A stretch of DNA of 64,000 nucleotides from DASSNU01 sp035701265 (GCA_035701265.1 DASSNU010000011.1:7755-71754); one strand, 5' to 3'; counted from the stretch's first letter, positions 53,006 through 61,738 are shown. The notes: generated by a model not told the origin, from the letters alone. Translations and numbers: made by a program.

Positions 53006-55615
53006 TCAGTCGCTGCGCAACGCCTCGAGCGGAGCCACGCTGCTCGCCCGCCGCGCGGGGACGTAGCTCGCGAGCATCCCCATCACGATCATCATCCCCG
53101 ACATGGCCGCGAAGGCGATGGGATCGACGGGCTTCACGTTGAACAGCAGCGTCGCCAATAGCTTGGTCGACAGGAACGCCGCGCCCACGCCGATCACGAC
53201 GCCGATGAGCACCACCTTCGTTCCTTGCGACACCACCTGCCGTCGCACGGTGGACGCCGTTGCGCCGAGGGCCATCCGCACGCCGATCTCGCGCGTGCGC
53301 TGCGCCACCACGTAGGAGAGCACGCCGTACAACCCCACGGCGCCGAGGATGAGCGCGAGCGTCGACACCACTCCCAGGATGAGCATGGTGAAGGAGAGCT
53401 GCAGCATGGACCGCCGCGCCAGGAACTGCATGGTGTACTCGCGGTAGACCGGCGCTTCGGGTGCCAGCTCGTGCACCAGGGCGCGCACCTGATTGCGCAG
53501 CGATCCCGCGCGCGGAGCTTTCACCACGTATGCGGGGGATCCCATTGCCCACATCCGCGGTCCCGGCCCGGTGAGCGGCAGATACATCACCGCCTGTCCG
53601 GCCTCACGCCAGTCGTTCTGCTTCACGTCATTCACCACTCCCACCACCGTGAACGCCAGCGTGTCCTGACCGCCGAAGAGCGGCCGGAGCCGGTGTCCCA
53701 GCGCGCTCTGCCCTGGCCACAGCTTCTCCGCCACGGAGCGGCTCACGATGACGTTGTTGTTCGGCGTCACCGCTTCATCGTTGGTGAACACGCGTCCCTC
53801 GAGCAGGCGGATCCCCATGGCCTTGAAGTAGTCGCCGCCCGTGAAGTTCAGTTGAATGAGCGTGCCGCCCTGATCGCTCCCTTGTCCCTCCGACAATACG
53901 CGCACCCCGGGCGTGCCCTCATCGAGCGGAATGTTGTTCACCACGCCCACCGCGGTCACGCCGGGGAGCGCGCGCAGTCGGTCCATCATTCTGAGGTGCA
54001 GCTGTCCAAAGGACGGGCCGTCGGTCAGTTGCGGCTGATCGGGTGCGAACTGGAAGGTGTAGATGTTGGAGATGTCGTAGCCGGGATCGACGTGTCGCAG
54101 CCGGCGGAAGCTCTGCACCAGGAGCGCAGAGCCGATGAGCAGCACCAACGCCAGTCCGGTCTGCGCCACCACCAGCAGGTCGCGTCCCCACCTGCGGCCG
54201 CCGGTGGATCCGCGTCCCCCGTCGTGCAGCGCCGAGAGGTCGGGCGATGACGCGCGCAGTGCGGGCACCACGCCGCACACCACGGCCACAACGATCACCA
54301 GCGCGAACGTCGCCCCCAGTGTGGGCAGATCCAGTCGCACCTCCGCGAGCCGTGGAATGCCCTCGGGTGCCGCGCGCAGGAAGATCGGGAGCGTCACCGC
54401 GCTCAGCACGACGGCCACGACTCCCGCCGCGAGCGCGACGGCGGACACTTCCGCCATCTGATAGCGCACGAGCTGCGCACCCGATGCGCCGATGGCCCGG
54501 CGCACCGTCACGTCGCGCCGCCGCGATTCGGCGCGCACCATGAACAGGTTCGCGACGTTGGCGCACGCGATGAGCAGCACGACCGCCACGGCGCCCAGCA
54601 GCACCCAGAGCGATCGCGTGGCCGTGGGACCGACCATGCGATCGAGCATGGGCTCGGCCATCGCGCGATACTGCGCGATCAGGCGCGCGTAGTTGGGCGG
54701 CCCGCCAAAGCGCGCGGGGAGTCCCTTGGCGATGTGTGTGAGCTCGGCCGCCAACTGGTCGGTGGTCACGCCGTCCTTCGTTCGCACCACGATCGGCGAA
54801 CCGAGGTTGCCGGGGCGTACGTCGCTCGCGCGAATCGGCGTCGACACCCAGAGCATGGTGTCGTCGCTGGGGAAGTGAAAGTCGGCGGGCATGACGCCGA
54901 CGATCTGCTTCATCGTGTCGGAGACGAAGTACCACTTGCCGACCACCGACGGATCGCGCCCGAACCAACTGCTCCAGAGTTGATCGCTGATCACCACGGC
55001 ATTGTTGCCATCTTCGTCGCGCGGTACGCGCCCGAGCTGCGGGCGCACGCCGAGCGTGGCGTACATGTCGTTCGTGGGCCACGCCATCCGGATCCGCTCC
55101 ACCCGATCGTCGGTGCGGAAGGTGGATGTTCCCGCGCCGAAGGTGAAAATGCCGGAGATGAGCTTGGAGTTCTCCTTGTAGTGGACGTAGAAGTCCTCGC
55201 CCAGGTCGAACTTTTCCGGCAGATCGGAGCCGGGCGCCGTGCCGGTGACGGCCACGAGCTGCTCCGGGTGCGGATAGGGGAGCGGCCGGAGGAGGACGGT
55301 GTTGATGACGTTGAACATCCCGGCCACCGCGCTGATCGCGAGCGCCAGGATGCCCGCCGCCGTGATGAGGAAGCCGGGGCTGCGGCGCAGCGAGCGCCAC
55401 GCGTGCACGAAGTCGCGCAGGGCATCCTGCACGCCGGCAAAGCGCTGCGCGTTGTAGAACCGGTCCTCGGCCATTCCGACGTTGCCGAAGTTGCGCCGGG
55501 CAGTGCGCTCGGCGTCGGCGGCGCTCATCCCCTGCGCGCGGAGACGATCGATCTCCATCTGCAGGTGCGCCTGGATCTCGTTCTCGAAGTCCCGTTGCGA
55601 GCGGCGACCGAACAT
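53006..55615 (-). CDS. MacB-like ADOP permease
   Basis: 869 residues. An N-terminal cytoplasmic segment (about 1-75, with RDFENEIQAHLQMEIDRLRA) precedes two MacB_PCD/FtsX repeats, each a membrane helix, a periplasmic domain and three helices. Conserved ends SRRRDVTVRRAIGAS and QRTREIGVRMALGAT are the paired FtsX motifs. This is the duplicated orphan permease (ADOP, TIGR03434) type. No ATPase gene is nearby. A PadR regulator is encoded one base upstream (TGATG overlap), the usual partner. Confidence 0.9.
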   Translation of the reverse strand: MFGRRSQRDFENEIQAHLQMEIDRLRAQGMSAADAERTARRNFGNVGMAEDRFYNAQRFAGVQDALRDFVHAWRSLRRSPGFLITAAGILALAISAVAGMFNVINTVLLRPLPYPHPEQLVAVTGTAPGSDLPEKFDLGEDFYVHYKENSKLISGIFTFGAGTSTFRTDDRVERIRMAWPTNDMYATLGVRPQLGRVPRDEDGNNAVVISDQLWSSWFGRDPSVVGKWYFVSDTMKQIVGVMPADFHFPSDDTMLWVSTPIRASDVRPGNLGSPIVVRTKDGVTTDQLAAELTHIAKGLPARFGGPPNYARLIAQYRAMAEPMLDRMVGPTATRSLWVLLGAVAVVLLIACANVANLFMVRAESRRRDVTVRRAIGASGAQLVRYQMAEVSAVALAAGVVAVVLSAVTLPIFLRAAPEGIPRLAEVRLDLPTLGATFALVIVVAVVCGVVPALRASSPDLSALHDGGRGSTGGRRWGRDLLVVAQTGLALVLLIGSALLVQSFRRLRHVDPGYDISNIYTFQFAPDQPQLTDGPSFGQLHLRMMDRLRALPGVTAVGVVNNIPLDEGTPGVRVLSEGQGSDQGGTLIQLNFTGGDYFKAMGIRLLEGRVFTNDEAVTPNNNVIVSRSVAEKLWPGQSALGHRLRPLFGGQDTLAFTVVGVVNDVKQNDWREAGQAVMYLPLTGPGPRMWAMGSPAYVVKAPRAGSLRNQVRALVHELAPEAPVYREYTMQFLARRSMLQLSFTMLILGVVSTLALILGAVGLYGVLSYVVAQRTREIGVRMALGATASTVRRQVVSQGTKVVLIGVVIGVGAAFLSTKLLATLLFNVKPVDPIAFAAMSGMMIVMGMLASYVPARRASSVAPLEALRSD

Positions 55616-55980
55616 CAGGCACTCTCCGGGCTGGGGTCCGGTTCCATGACGCGGGCGATGGACCGTACGAGTCGATTCCAGCGCCCGGTTTCAATCGTGA
55701 ATTGCCTGCGTCCCGCGGCGGTGAGCGAGTAGAAGCGCGCCCGCCGGTTGTTGTCGGATGTCCCCCATGCGCCCTTGATCCACCCGCGCTGCTCCAGCCG
55801 CTGCAGCGCGGGGTAGAGGGAGCCGTGGTCCACGAGCAGCGTGTCGCCGGAGCGCGACTGGATCGCCATCGCGATGCCGTGTCCGTGGTGCGGCCCCAGC
55901 GCGAGGATGCGGAGGACGAGGAGGTCCAGGGTCCCCTGGAGGAGCGTGTCGCGCGAGGGCGACTCTGTTCTAGTTGGCAT
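55615..55980 (-). CDS. PadR-family transcriptional regulator
   Basis: 121 residues, pure PadR winged helix: LLQGTLDLLVLRILALGPHH, GHGIAMAIQSRSG, VDHGSLYPALQRLEQRGWIK and RRARFYSLTAAGRRQF. It likely represses itself and the permease downstream. No ribosome site precedes the ATG, which lies inside a long inverted repeat and at the expected transcription start, so the mRNA may be leaderless. Confidence 0.92.
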   Translation of the reverse strand: MPTRTESPSRDTLLQGTLDLLVLRILALGPHHGHGIAMAIQSRSGDTLLVDHGSLYPALQRLEQRGWIKGAWGTSDNNRRARFYSLTAAGRRQFTIETGRWNRLVRSIARVMEPDPSPESA

Positions 55981-56021
55981 TCTACCAGAGTATGTGTGTC
56001 GTCTGGTAGAATGTCAACTAG
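55970..56021 (-). promoter_or_regulatory. 52-bp inverted repeat and promoter of padR
   Basis: CTAGTTGGCATTCTACCAGA (55970-55989) and its near-perfect reverse complement (56002-56021), one mismatch in 20, spacer 12. Each arm also holds TCT-N3-AGA; the two centres are 21 bp apart, two helical turns. On the minus strand TTGACA (56012-56017), 17 bases, CATACT (55989-55994) form a promoter whose start falls at the padR ATG. A tight autorepressor site is the best reading. Confidence 0.78.
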
Positions 56022-56267
56022 AAAGGAGGGGTGGGCCCAGGTCAGACGGGATCCCGCGGAGCGGCGGGGCGGGGCGGCGATCGCGTACGGCGCTGACCCA
56101 CCTGCGCGCACGTTGCCGATCGCTCGCGGCCAAGCGCTGTCTCGCGTTCCGCCATCGTGCGCCGCGTATGGTCCTTGCACGGCAGCACGGGGGGAAGGGG
56201 AGGGGGGAGCATCGCGGCACGTCACCACGCGTGCACCGCTCCACATCGACGCGCCCGGAGGTGGGTC

Positions 56268-56573
56268 ATGCTTTTCAGTCTCTCGATGTTTCCGATCGGC
56301 GATGGCTCGTCGGTGTGCCGGCCGGTGGCCGACGTGATCGAAGAGATCGATCGCGCGGGGCTGCGCTACGAGGTGACCGGAATGGACACGGTCATCGAGG
56401 GGGAGTGGAACGACGTGGTGCCGGTGATCCGTCGGGCGGAGGAGCGGCTGCGTGCGCGCCACGATCGCGTGTTCATGCTGCTCACGATGGACGACCACGT
56501 GGGCGTGCAGAACCGGCTGCGCGGCGCGGTGGAAGACGTGGAGCGCGAGCTGGGGCGGCGCGTGGCGCACTGA
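56268..56573 (+). CDS. MTH1187/YkoF-type thiamine-binding protein
   Basis: 101 residues, one domain of the MTH1187 (DUF77) family: FSLSMFPIGDGSSVCRPVAD, YEVTGMDTVIEGEWNDVVPV and a last helix VGVQNRLRGAVEDVE. Such proteins bind thiamine precursors, often forming tetramers. GGAGGTGG before the ATG supports the start. No thiamine genes are nearby. Confidence 0.82.
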   Translation: MLFSLSMFPIGDGSSVCRPVADVIEEIDRAGLRYEVTGMDTVIEGEWNDVVPVIRRAEERLRARHDRVFMLLTMDDHVGVQNRLRGAVEDVERELGRRVAH

Positions 56574-56650
56574 GCGCGTGGCGCACTGAGCGGGCGTGCG
56601 GCACCGGCTCGGCGTACGCTCACGCGCGATCCAGGCTCGCGCCACCCGTA

Positions 56651-56740
56651 GTGCGCGCGATGCGGTGCGCGCGATGCGGTGCGCGCGATGCGGTGCGCGC
56701 GATGCGGTGCGCGCGATGCGGTGCGCGCGATGCGGTGCGC
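56651..56740 (+). repeat. Perfect 14-bp tandem repeat
   Basis: Six identical copies of GTGCGCGCGATGCG (56651-56734) plus six bases of a seventh, between the ends of two convergent genes. No spacers, so not a CRISPR array. Confidence 0.93.
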
Positions 56741-56749
56741 GGGGTGCCA

Positions 56750-56977
56750 TCAGTGGGGCGTGGCCACCTCGCTTGGAGCTCCGTCCACCGCGGCGTTCAG
56801 GGCGTCACACAGTGCCTGGACATCCACGCCGTCGCGCGCGGCAGCGTCCGACACGGTGGCGCCGCCACCGCAACACGTGTGAATGCCGAAGCGCGCGAAC
56901 ACCGGCGCGGTGGCCGGATGCTCGGTGAGAATACGGTGGACGGTCCAGTTTGGGTCGAGCGTACCGCGGCAGGGCAT
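56750..56977 (-). CDS. DUF542 (ScdA_N) single-domain protein
   Basis: 75 residues: VHRILTEHPATAPVFARFGI followed by the CCGGG motif (HTCCGGGATVSDAAARDG). This is the N-terminal domain of RIC/YtfE-type iron-sulfur repair proteins, which protect clusters from NO, standing here without the di-iron hemerythrin part. GGAGAAGG before ATG 56977 fixes the start. A perfect TGAC-N4-GTCA site lies 58 bases upstream, fitting NO control. Confidence 0.87.
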   Translation of the reverse strand: MPCRGTLDPNWTVHRILTEHPATAPVFARFGIHTCCGGGATVSDAAARDGVDVQALCDALNAAVDGAPSEVATPH

Positions 56978-57034
56978 GGCCTTCTCCTGAAAAAAGTGAT
57001 AGACAATGCATGACAGGCGGCGCGCCGCTCTGGC

Positions 57035-57048
57035 GTGACGGTTGTCAC
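57035..57048. promoter_or_regulatory. Crp/Fnr-type palindrome GTGACGGTTGTCAC
   Basis: 5-bp arms with N4 spacing, followed by another GTGACGG half-site at 57051. It lies between the divergent DUF542 gene (58 bases from its ATG) and the Crp/Fnr regulator gene (138 bases from its GTG); the regulator may thus act on its neighbour and on itself. Confidence 0.7.
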
Positions 57049-57186
57049 GCGTGACGGCGTGCGCGAAGCGAACGGGGCGTGCCGATGTGCGCGACGTGAT
57101 CGCGCCGCGCGAAGCGCGCCTGAGGTGGGTCGAGCGGGGGAGGGCACGACGCGCGCTCCGGGACATCCGCAATGGGGGAGGGAACC

Positions 57187-57897
57187 GTGGGAGAAGTGCA
57201 GCAGGTGCTGAGCGGTGTTCCGCTCTTCGCCGCGTTGGACGAGGAGGCGCTCGGGCGTCTTGCCGCGCGAAGCGTCGCGCGCGACTACGGCACGGGGCAC
57301 CTCCTCTTCGCCGCGGGTGACGACTGCCGCGGCGTGTACGTGGTAGTGTCGGGGCGCGTGCGAGTGTTCCGCACCAGCCCGGATGGTCGCGAGCAGGTGC
57401 TGCACACGGAGGGGCCGGGTGACGCGGTGGCCGAGCTGCCGCTCTTCGACGGCGGACAGTACCCGGCATCGGCCATCACCGAGGTGGAATCACGGCTGGT
57501 GTTCGTGCCGCGCGCGGAGTTCGAGGCGCTCTACCGCGACAGCCCCGACGTGGCGCAGGCGGTGATCCGCGAGCTGGGGCGTCGGCTGCGCCATCTGGTC
57601 CAGGTCACGGAGACGCTCGCCTTCCGCGACGTGGCCGCGCGGCTCGCGATGTACCTGGCGCAGTGGGCGGAGCAGCGGGGCACGGCCACGGCGGGCGGCG
57701 TGGAGCTCACGCTCGACCGCACGCGCGAGGAGATGTCCCTCGAGCTCGGCACCGCGCGCGAGTCGGTGTCGCGCGCATTCAAGCAGCTCGCCGGGAACGG
57801 GCTCATCGTACGTCTCTCGCGCACGCGGATCCGGATCCCCAGCGTGGAGCGGCTGCGCACGCTCGCGCGTCCGGGGGAGCGCCCGCGCTACTCGTAG
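57187..57897 (+). CDS. Crp/Fnr-family regulator, probable NO sensor (Dnr/NnrR-like)
   Basis: 236 residues. Cyclic-nucleotide-type sensor domain (about 8-120; GVYVVVSGRVRVFRTSPDGR, EGPGDAVAELPLFDGG), dimer helix, and a helix-turn-helix (about 170-212) with recognition helix TARESVSRAFKQL. E193-SR as in FNR points to a TGA-type half-site. The N-terminal Fe-S cysteines of FNR are missing, so a heme- or NO-sensing Dnr/NnrR role is more likely. GTG 57187 has GGGAGGG 4 bases upstream and is preferred to ATG 57172. Confidence 0.85.
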   Translation: MGEVQQVLSGVPLFAALDEEALGRLAARSVARDYGTGHLLFAAGDDCRGVYVVVSGRVRVFRTSPDGREQVLHTEGPGDAVAELPLFDGGQYPASAITEVESRLVFVPRAEFEALYRDSPDVAQAVIRELGRRLRHLVQVTETLAFRDVAARLAMYLAQWAEQRGTATAGGVELTLDRTREEMSLELGTARESVSRAFKQLAGNGLIVRLSRTRIRIPSVERLRTLARPGERPRYS

Positions 57898-58027
57898 GCC
57901 GGAGCGAGCGACGCGGCCTGGGGAGGGCGGCGGTGGGGAAGGCCGCGCGGCTCCGAGACGGCCGCGGTGGCGTAAGGCGGCCGAGCGACCGCTGCCGGGC
58001 GAGCACCGAGGCGCCGTGCGAGCGGAT

Positions 58028-58041
58028 GAGACAACCGTCAC
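58028..58041. promoter_or_regulatory. Crp/Fnr-type site GAGACAACCGTCAC (one mismatch)
   Basis: Same AACC core and right arm GTCAC as the site at 13608; the left arm is GAGAC instead of GTGAC. It lies 109 bases before the oxidase-like gene at 58150. Confidence 0.5.
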
Positions 58042-58149
58042 ATCGTGCGTCGTGCGCGGTCGGTAGGATGCGGACATGTCCTTGAGCTTGTGTGATCCGC
58101 ACGCCACGCTGCGCGCGCCCGCGCCGCGATGCCGCTACGAGAGCGCGCG

Positions 58150-59514
58150 ATGAGCGCGCCTGCCGCACCCATTCCGATCACGGGCCGCGCAGAGCGCGCG
58201 ACCGGCGGCGCCGCGCGCGTCACGCCCATGGCATCCACGATGCCGCTCGCCGCCGAGCACTTTGCGGCGGGCATACTGTACCTCGTGACGGGTGCGGTGG
58301 CGCTCGTGTGGGTGGCGCCGGAGGTTGCGCACGGCGCGTTCGCCTCGCCGCACGTTGCCGGCATCACGCACCTGTTCACGCTCGGATGGCTCACGACCAC
58401 CATCTTCGGTGTGCTGAGCCACTTCATGCCCGGCGCCATGGAGACGCCCGTGCGGTCCGTGCGGTGGGGGCACGCCGGGTTCTGGACGTTCGCGCCCGGC
58501 GCGGGGGTGTTCGCCACCGGCGTGGCCACCGTGTCGACCGGGTTGCGGCATGCCGGGATCGCACTGCTGACGATCGGCATCCTGCTCGAGGTGTCGCGCG
58601 CGGTGGCGTCGCTCCTGCGCACGCCGCGGCGCGACGTCACGTGGATCGCGGTGCTCACCGCACTCGGCTTTCTCCTCTCCACGCTCGTCCTCGGCGCCGT
58701 GCTCCTGCACAACCTGCAGACCGGGTTCATCGCGCGCGCGCGGCTCACCGTGCTCGCCACGCACTTTCACGTGGCGCTCGTGGGGTGGGCGCTCATCATG
58801 ATCGTCGGTGTGTCGCACCGGCTGCTGCCGATGTTCCTACTCGCCCCGGGCGCGAACATGCGCTACACCCCGCGCGCGCTCGCGCTCTTGGCGGGCGGGC
58901 TCCCCGTGCTCGCCACCGGGTTCATCACCAGGTCGTCGCCCGTCACGTGGGCGGGAGTGGTGCTGCTGGAGTGCGGCGTGGGGCACTTCCTCTGGCAGGC
59001 GTATACCGTCTTCCGTGCGCGCGTGCGCAAGAAGATCGACGTGGGGATGTGGTTCGCGACTACCGCCCTCGGCTTCCTGACGGTCGATATGGTGCTGGGA
59101 CCGGTCGTGCTCCTCTCCGGCACGACGTCCGGACGGATCGCGACGATGTACGTCGCCGTCGGCCTGCTCGGCGTGATCGTGCTGTACGTCTCCGGCTTCT
59201 TCTACAAGATCGCGGCGACCATCGCGTGGAACGCGCGCTTCGGGCGGCGCGCCGGACGCGAGCAGGTGCCCGCGGTGGCCGACCTCTACTCCGCGCAGTT
59301 GGCGCGCGTGCAGCTCGCCATCATGGCGGGCGGAGTGGCCGTGCTCGCGCTCGGGATCGCGCTGGCCGCCCCCGTCGTGGCGCGCGTGGGAGCGCTGAGC
59401 TTTCTGGGCGGCGTCGCGGTCTTCGTGACGCAGATTCGCCGCGTGGCGTTCGGGCGCGTGCCGAGCGCCAAGCCGTCGGCCCAGCCCGCTGTCGTCTCCC
59501 TCCCGGCACGCTAG
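58150..59514 (+). CDS. NnrS/heme-copper-oxidase-like membrane protein
   Basis: 454 residues with about 12 transmembrane helices from residue 35. Histidine-bearing helices include VAGITHLFTLGWLTTTIFGV, VLSHFMPG and VLATHFHVALVGWALIMIVG then SHRLLPMF. The helix count and His pairs resemble subunit I of heme-copper oxidases and NnrS, but the CuB histidine set is not obvious. NnrS-type proteins protect against NO. ATG 58150 is chosen; ATG 58129 is also in frame. The upstream Crp/Fnr-type site supports an NO role. Confidence 0.65.
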   Translation: MSAPAAPIPITGRAERATGGAARVTPMASTMPLAAEHFAAGILYLVTGAVALVWVAPEVAHGAFASPHVAGITHLFTLGWLTTTIFGVLSHFMPGAMETPVRSVRWGHAGFWTFAPGAGVFATGVATVSTGLRHAGIALLTIGILLEVSRAVASLLRTPRRDVTWIAVLTALGFLLSTLVLGAVLLHNLQTGFIARARLTVLATHFHVALVGWALIMIVGVSHRLLPMFLLAPGANMRYTPRALALLAGGLPVLATGFITRSSPVTWAGVVLLECGVGHFLWQAYTVFRARVRKKIDVGMWFATTALGFLTVDMVLGPVVLLSGTTSGRIATMYVAVGLLGVIVLYVSGFFYKIAATIAWNARFGRRAGREQVPAVADLYSAQLARVQLAIMAGGVAVLALGIALAAPVVARVGALSFLGGVAVFVTQIRRVAFGRVPSAKPSAQPAVVSLPAR

Positions 59515-59740
59515 CGTCTGTACTCCACGGCATGCCCACTGAGTAATCAGGCGTGCCACGCGGGTGTGCGGACGTCCCGCCACGGAATTCCTGTCTACTT
59601 CCGACAGCCTGACGTGCTGCTCGGAAGGGCATCTTCGCTTTCGATCAGCATCCACCACACGCGCGTCATGGTACGCGCGTTGCGGCGACTCCGGGCGGGG
59701 CCACGACAATCGGCCCGACTGGCAGACAGGAGGTGCTGCG

Positions 59741-60067
59741 ATGCTCAGCGGATGGATCACGGGAATACTCGGCATCTGGATGGTGATCGTCCCCTTCCTC
59801 GGCTTCGAGCCGATGGGGAATGCGTGGAACGACTGGATCGTGGGGGTGATCGTCGCGATCGCCGGATTCAGTATGGCGCGCGCTCGCCCGTGGCAGGGGT
59901 GGATCGCCGGGATCGTCGGCGTGTGGTTGTTCATCGCGGGGTTCGTTCCCGGCCTGCGTGAGGGTGTGGGACTCTACTGGAACGACATCCTGGTGGGGAT
60001 CACCTTCATCGTGACCGGCTTCGCCGCGGCGGCTGTGTCGCGACCGCCCGCAGTGCCTGTCGCGTAA
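59741..60067 (+). CDS. SPW-repeat membrane protein
   Basis: 108 residues with four helices in two halves, each with the SPW-like pattern: GNAWNDWIVGVIVAIAGF and LYWNDILVGITFIVTGF. Such proteins are of unknown function. CAGGAGG before ATG 59741 is a strong ribosome site. It lies three or six bases before ctaG and is co-transcribed with it. Confidence 0.82.
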   Translation: MLSGWITGILGIWMVIVPFLGFEPMGNAWNDWIVGVIVAIAGFSMARARPWQGWIAGIVGVWLFIAGFVPGLREGVGLYWNDILVGITFIVTGFAAAAVSRPPAVPVA

Positions 60068-60073
60068 GGCGTG

Positions 60074-60979
60074 ATGCACGTGGGCGGTGGGGGAGACGCG
60101 ATCGCGTGGATGCGGAGCGCCGAGCCGGGGGTGGTGCTGCCCATCGTGCTCGGCGCCTGGCTCTACGCACGCGGTGTGAGACGCATCTGGCGACGCGCCG
60201 GGCGCGGACGTGGCGTGCGGCGGTGGCAAGCGGTGTCGTTCGGCGCAGGGATGGCGACCGTCCTCCTCGCGCTCGCGTCTCCCCTGCACGAGATGAGCGA
60301 AGCGCTGTTCGCCGCGCACATGGTGCAGCACGAGCTGCTCATGCTCGTGGCCGCGCCGCTCATCGTGCTCGGCGCGCCGGGAGTGCCGTTTCTGTGGGCA
60401 TTACCTGAGCGCGCACGGCACCGGGCAGCGACCCTCGTACGTGCGCGCGGCATGCGGAGCGTGTGGAGCGCGCTCGTTCACCCGGCCACCGCGTGGGTGC
60501 TGCAGGCGGTGGCGATTCTCCTCTGGCATGCGCCACCGTTGTACCAGAGCGCGCTCGAGCACGAGCCAGTCCACGCGCTGCAGCACGCGTGCTTCATGGG
60601 AACGGCGCTCCTCTTCTGGGAGTCGCTCGTACGCTTGGCGCGGCGACGGCGGAGCGGGTACGGCGTAGCGGTGTTGTCGCTGTTCACGACCGCCATCTAC
60701 GGCAGCATGCTCGGCGCGCTGCTCACCTTCGCGCCCAGTGTGTGGTACCCCGCGTACGGGCACGCGGCTGCCGCGTGGGGACTCACGCCGCTCGAGGATC
60801 AGCAGCTCGGCGGGCTCATCATGTGGATTCCGTTCGGGCTCGTGTACGTGATCGCCGCGGTGGCGATGTTCGGCGCGTGGATGCGCGCGATGGACCGGCG
60901 GGAGGTGGGCGTGATCAGCATCGCACCGGCGGCGTCGCGTGTCGCGTCCACGCCGTTGAACGGCGTCACGGCCGAGTGA
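60074..60979 (+). CDS. ctaG: Caa3-type cytochrome c oxidase assembly protein CtaG
   Basis: 301 residues, seven helices. CtaG_Bacillus-type motifs: LALASPLHEMSEALFAAHMVQHELLM and PLIVLGAP in sequence, HAPPLYQSALEHEPVHALQH and DQQLGGLIMWIP. It helps assemble the copper site of the oxidase; the many conserved histidines and methionines fit copper handling. GTG 60071 is an alternative start. Its end overlaps the convergent DUF488 gene by 14 bases. Confidence 0.86.
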   Translation: MHVGGGGDAIAWMRSAEPGVVLPIVLGAWLYARGVRRIWRRAGRGRGVRRWQAVSFGAGMATVLLALASPLHEMSEALFAAHMVQHELLMLVAAPLIVLGAPGVPFLWALPERARHRAATLVRARGMRSVWSALVHPATAWVLQAVAILLWHAPPLYQSALEHEPVHALQHACFMGTALLFWESLVRLARRRRSGYGVAVLSLFTTAIYGSMLGALLTFAPSVWYPAYGHAAAAWGLTPLEDQQLGGLIMWIPFGLVYVIAAVAMFGAWMRAMDRREVGVISIAPAASRVASTPLNGVTAE

Positions 60980-61310
60980 GGTACTCCCGGAGCGCGACGG
61001 CCGCGTTGTGCTCCGTGTCGCGCGCGCTGTAGACGAGCGTGACCGTCCCGCGGCGTGCGGCGTCGCGGAGCGGCTGCAGTGCCTCGTCGTTCTTGCGCAG
61101 CTCGGCAAAGTAGCGACGGCGGAACTCCGGCCACTTTGCGGGATCGTGGGCGAACCAGCGCCGGAGTGCAGGGCTCGGCGCCACATCCTTGAGCCATCCG
61201 TCGAGAGGGAGATCGTCCTTCCGCACGCCGCGCGGCCAGAGGCGCTCGACCAGGAAGCGGCGGCCATCGCCGCGCGCGGCGGGTTCGTAGGCGCGTTTGA
61301 GCTTGATCAT
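60966..61310 (-). CDS. DUF488 family protein
   Basis: 114 residues: RFLVERLWPRGVRKDDLPLD, WLKDVAPSPALRRWFAHDPA and TLVYSARDTEHNAAVALREY are the DUF488 (YeaO) motifs. The family is linked to the DNA-processing or stress context but has no proven activity. ATG 61310 begins right at the conserved MIKLKRAYE. Confidence 0.9.
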   Translation of the reverse strand: MIKLKRAYEPAARGDGRRFLVERLWPRGVRKDDLPLDGWLKDVAPSPALRRWFAHDPAKWPEFRRRYFAELRKNDEALQPLRDAARRGTVTLVYSARDTEHNAAVALREYLTRP

Positions 61311-61406
61311 GGCAATAGGGAGCGGAGCGTTGTGGACTGACGTCGTGAATGTGGCGACGGGCCCGGTCGGCGAACAGGCATGTCCTGCGCGATCTTCCGC
61401 CCCAAC

Positions 61407-61564
61407 TCGGCGATCTTCGAACTCCATTTGCGGATTAGGCAGCGTACACGCCGGACATTACTATGGCGCCAGCCAAGCGGGCGCGCGCAAGTCCTGCGCG
61501 CGGAGTGACATCCGCGTTCGTCCAGGCGGCGTCGCCACGCGGCATGTGGATTCTGTGACTCTGG
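61407..61564 (+). repeat. Direct repeat A upstream of the integron integrase
   Basis: About 158 bases, imperfectly repeated at 62888-63043. A 24-base block (61432-61455, starting GGATTAGGCAGCG) is identical in both; ATTACT-TGGCG, GTCCTGCG-GCGGAGTG and GGATTCTG-GACTCTGG are also shared at matching distances. It occupies most of the 428-base gap (61311-61738) before intI. No clear gene lies there. Confidence 0.8.
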
Positions 61565-61738
61565 TGTTCTGTCCCCGTCCGCTGCTGGGATCCACGGGGA
61601 CATTGTGTCTCCTGATGTTCGATGACCGGGCGGGCATGTCGCGGTGAGTCGTCGGGCAGGCGGGGCGCGGCGTCGCACGCGCACGTGGTGCGATAAGGTG
61701 ATGCGGTCGCACATGCGTGCTGGGTGCAGATTGTCGCG

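Noticed and set aside
56651..56740. CRISPR array
   Set aside because: The 14-bp units are directly adjacent with no spacers, and no cas genes are in the window.
53919..56750. 943-codon open frame overlapping the permease, padR and the tandem repeat
   Set aside because: It reads through the 14-bp repeat and in the wrong frame of two clear genes; Arg-rich without motifs.
59528..59558. Terminator hairpin after the NnrS-like gene
   Set aside because: The stem (GGCATGCC..TGA with TCA..GGCGTGCC) needs a bulge and a wobble pair and has no T-tract.
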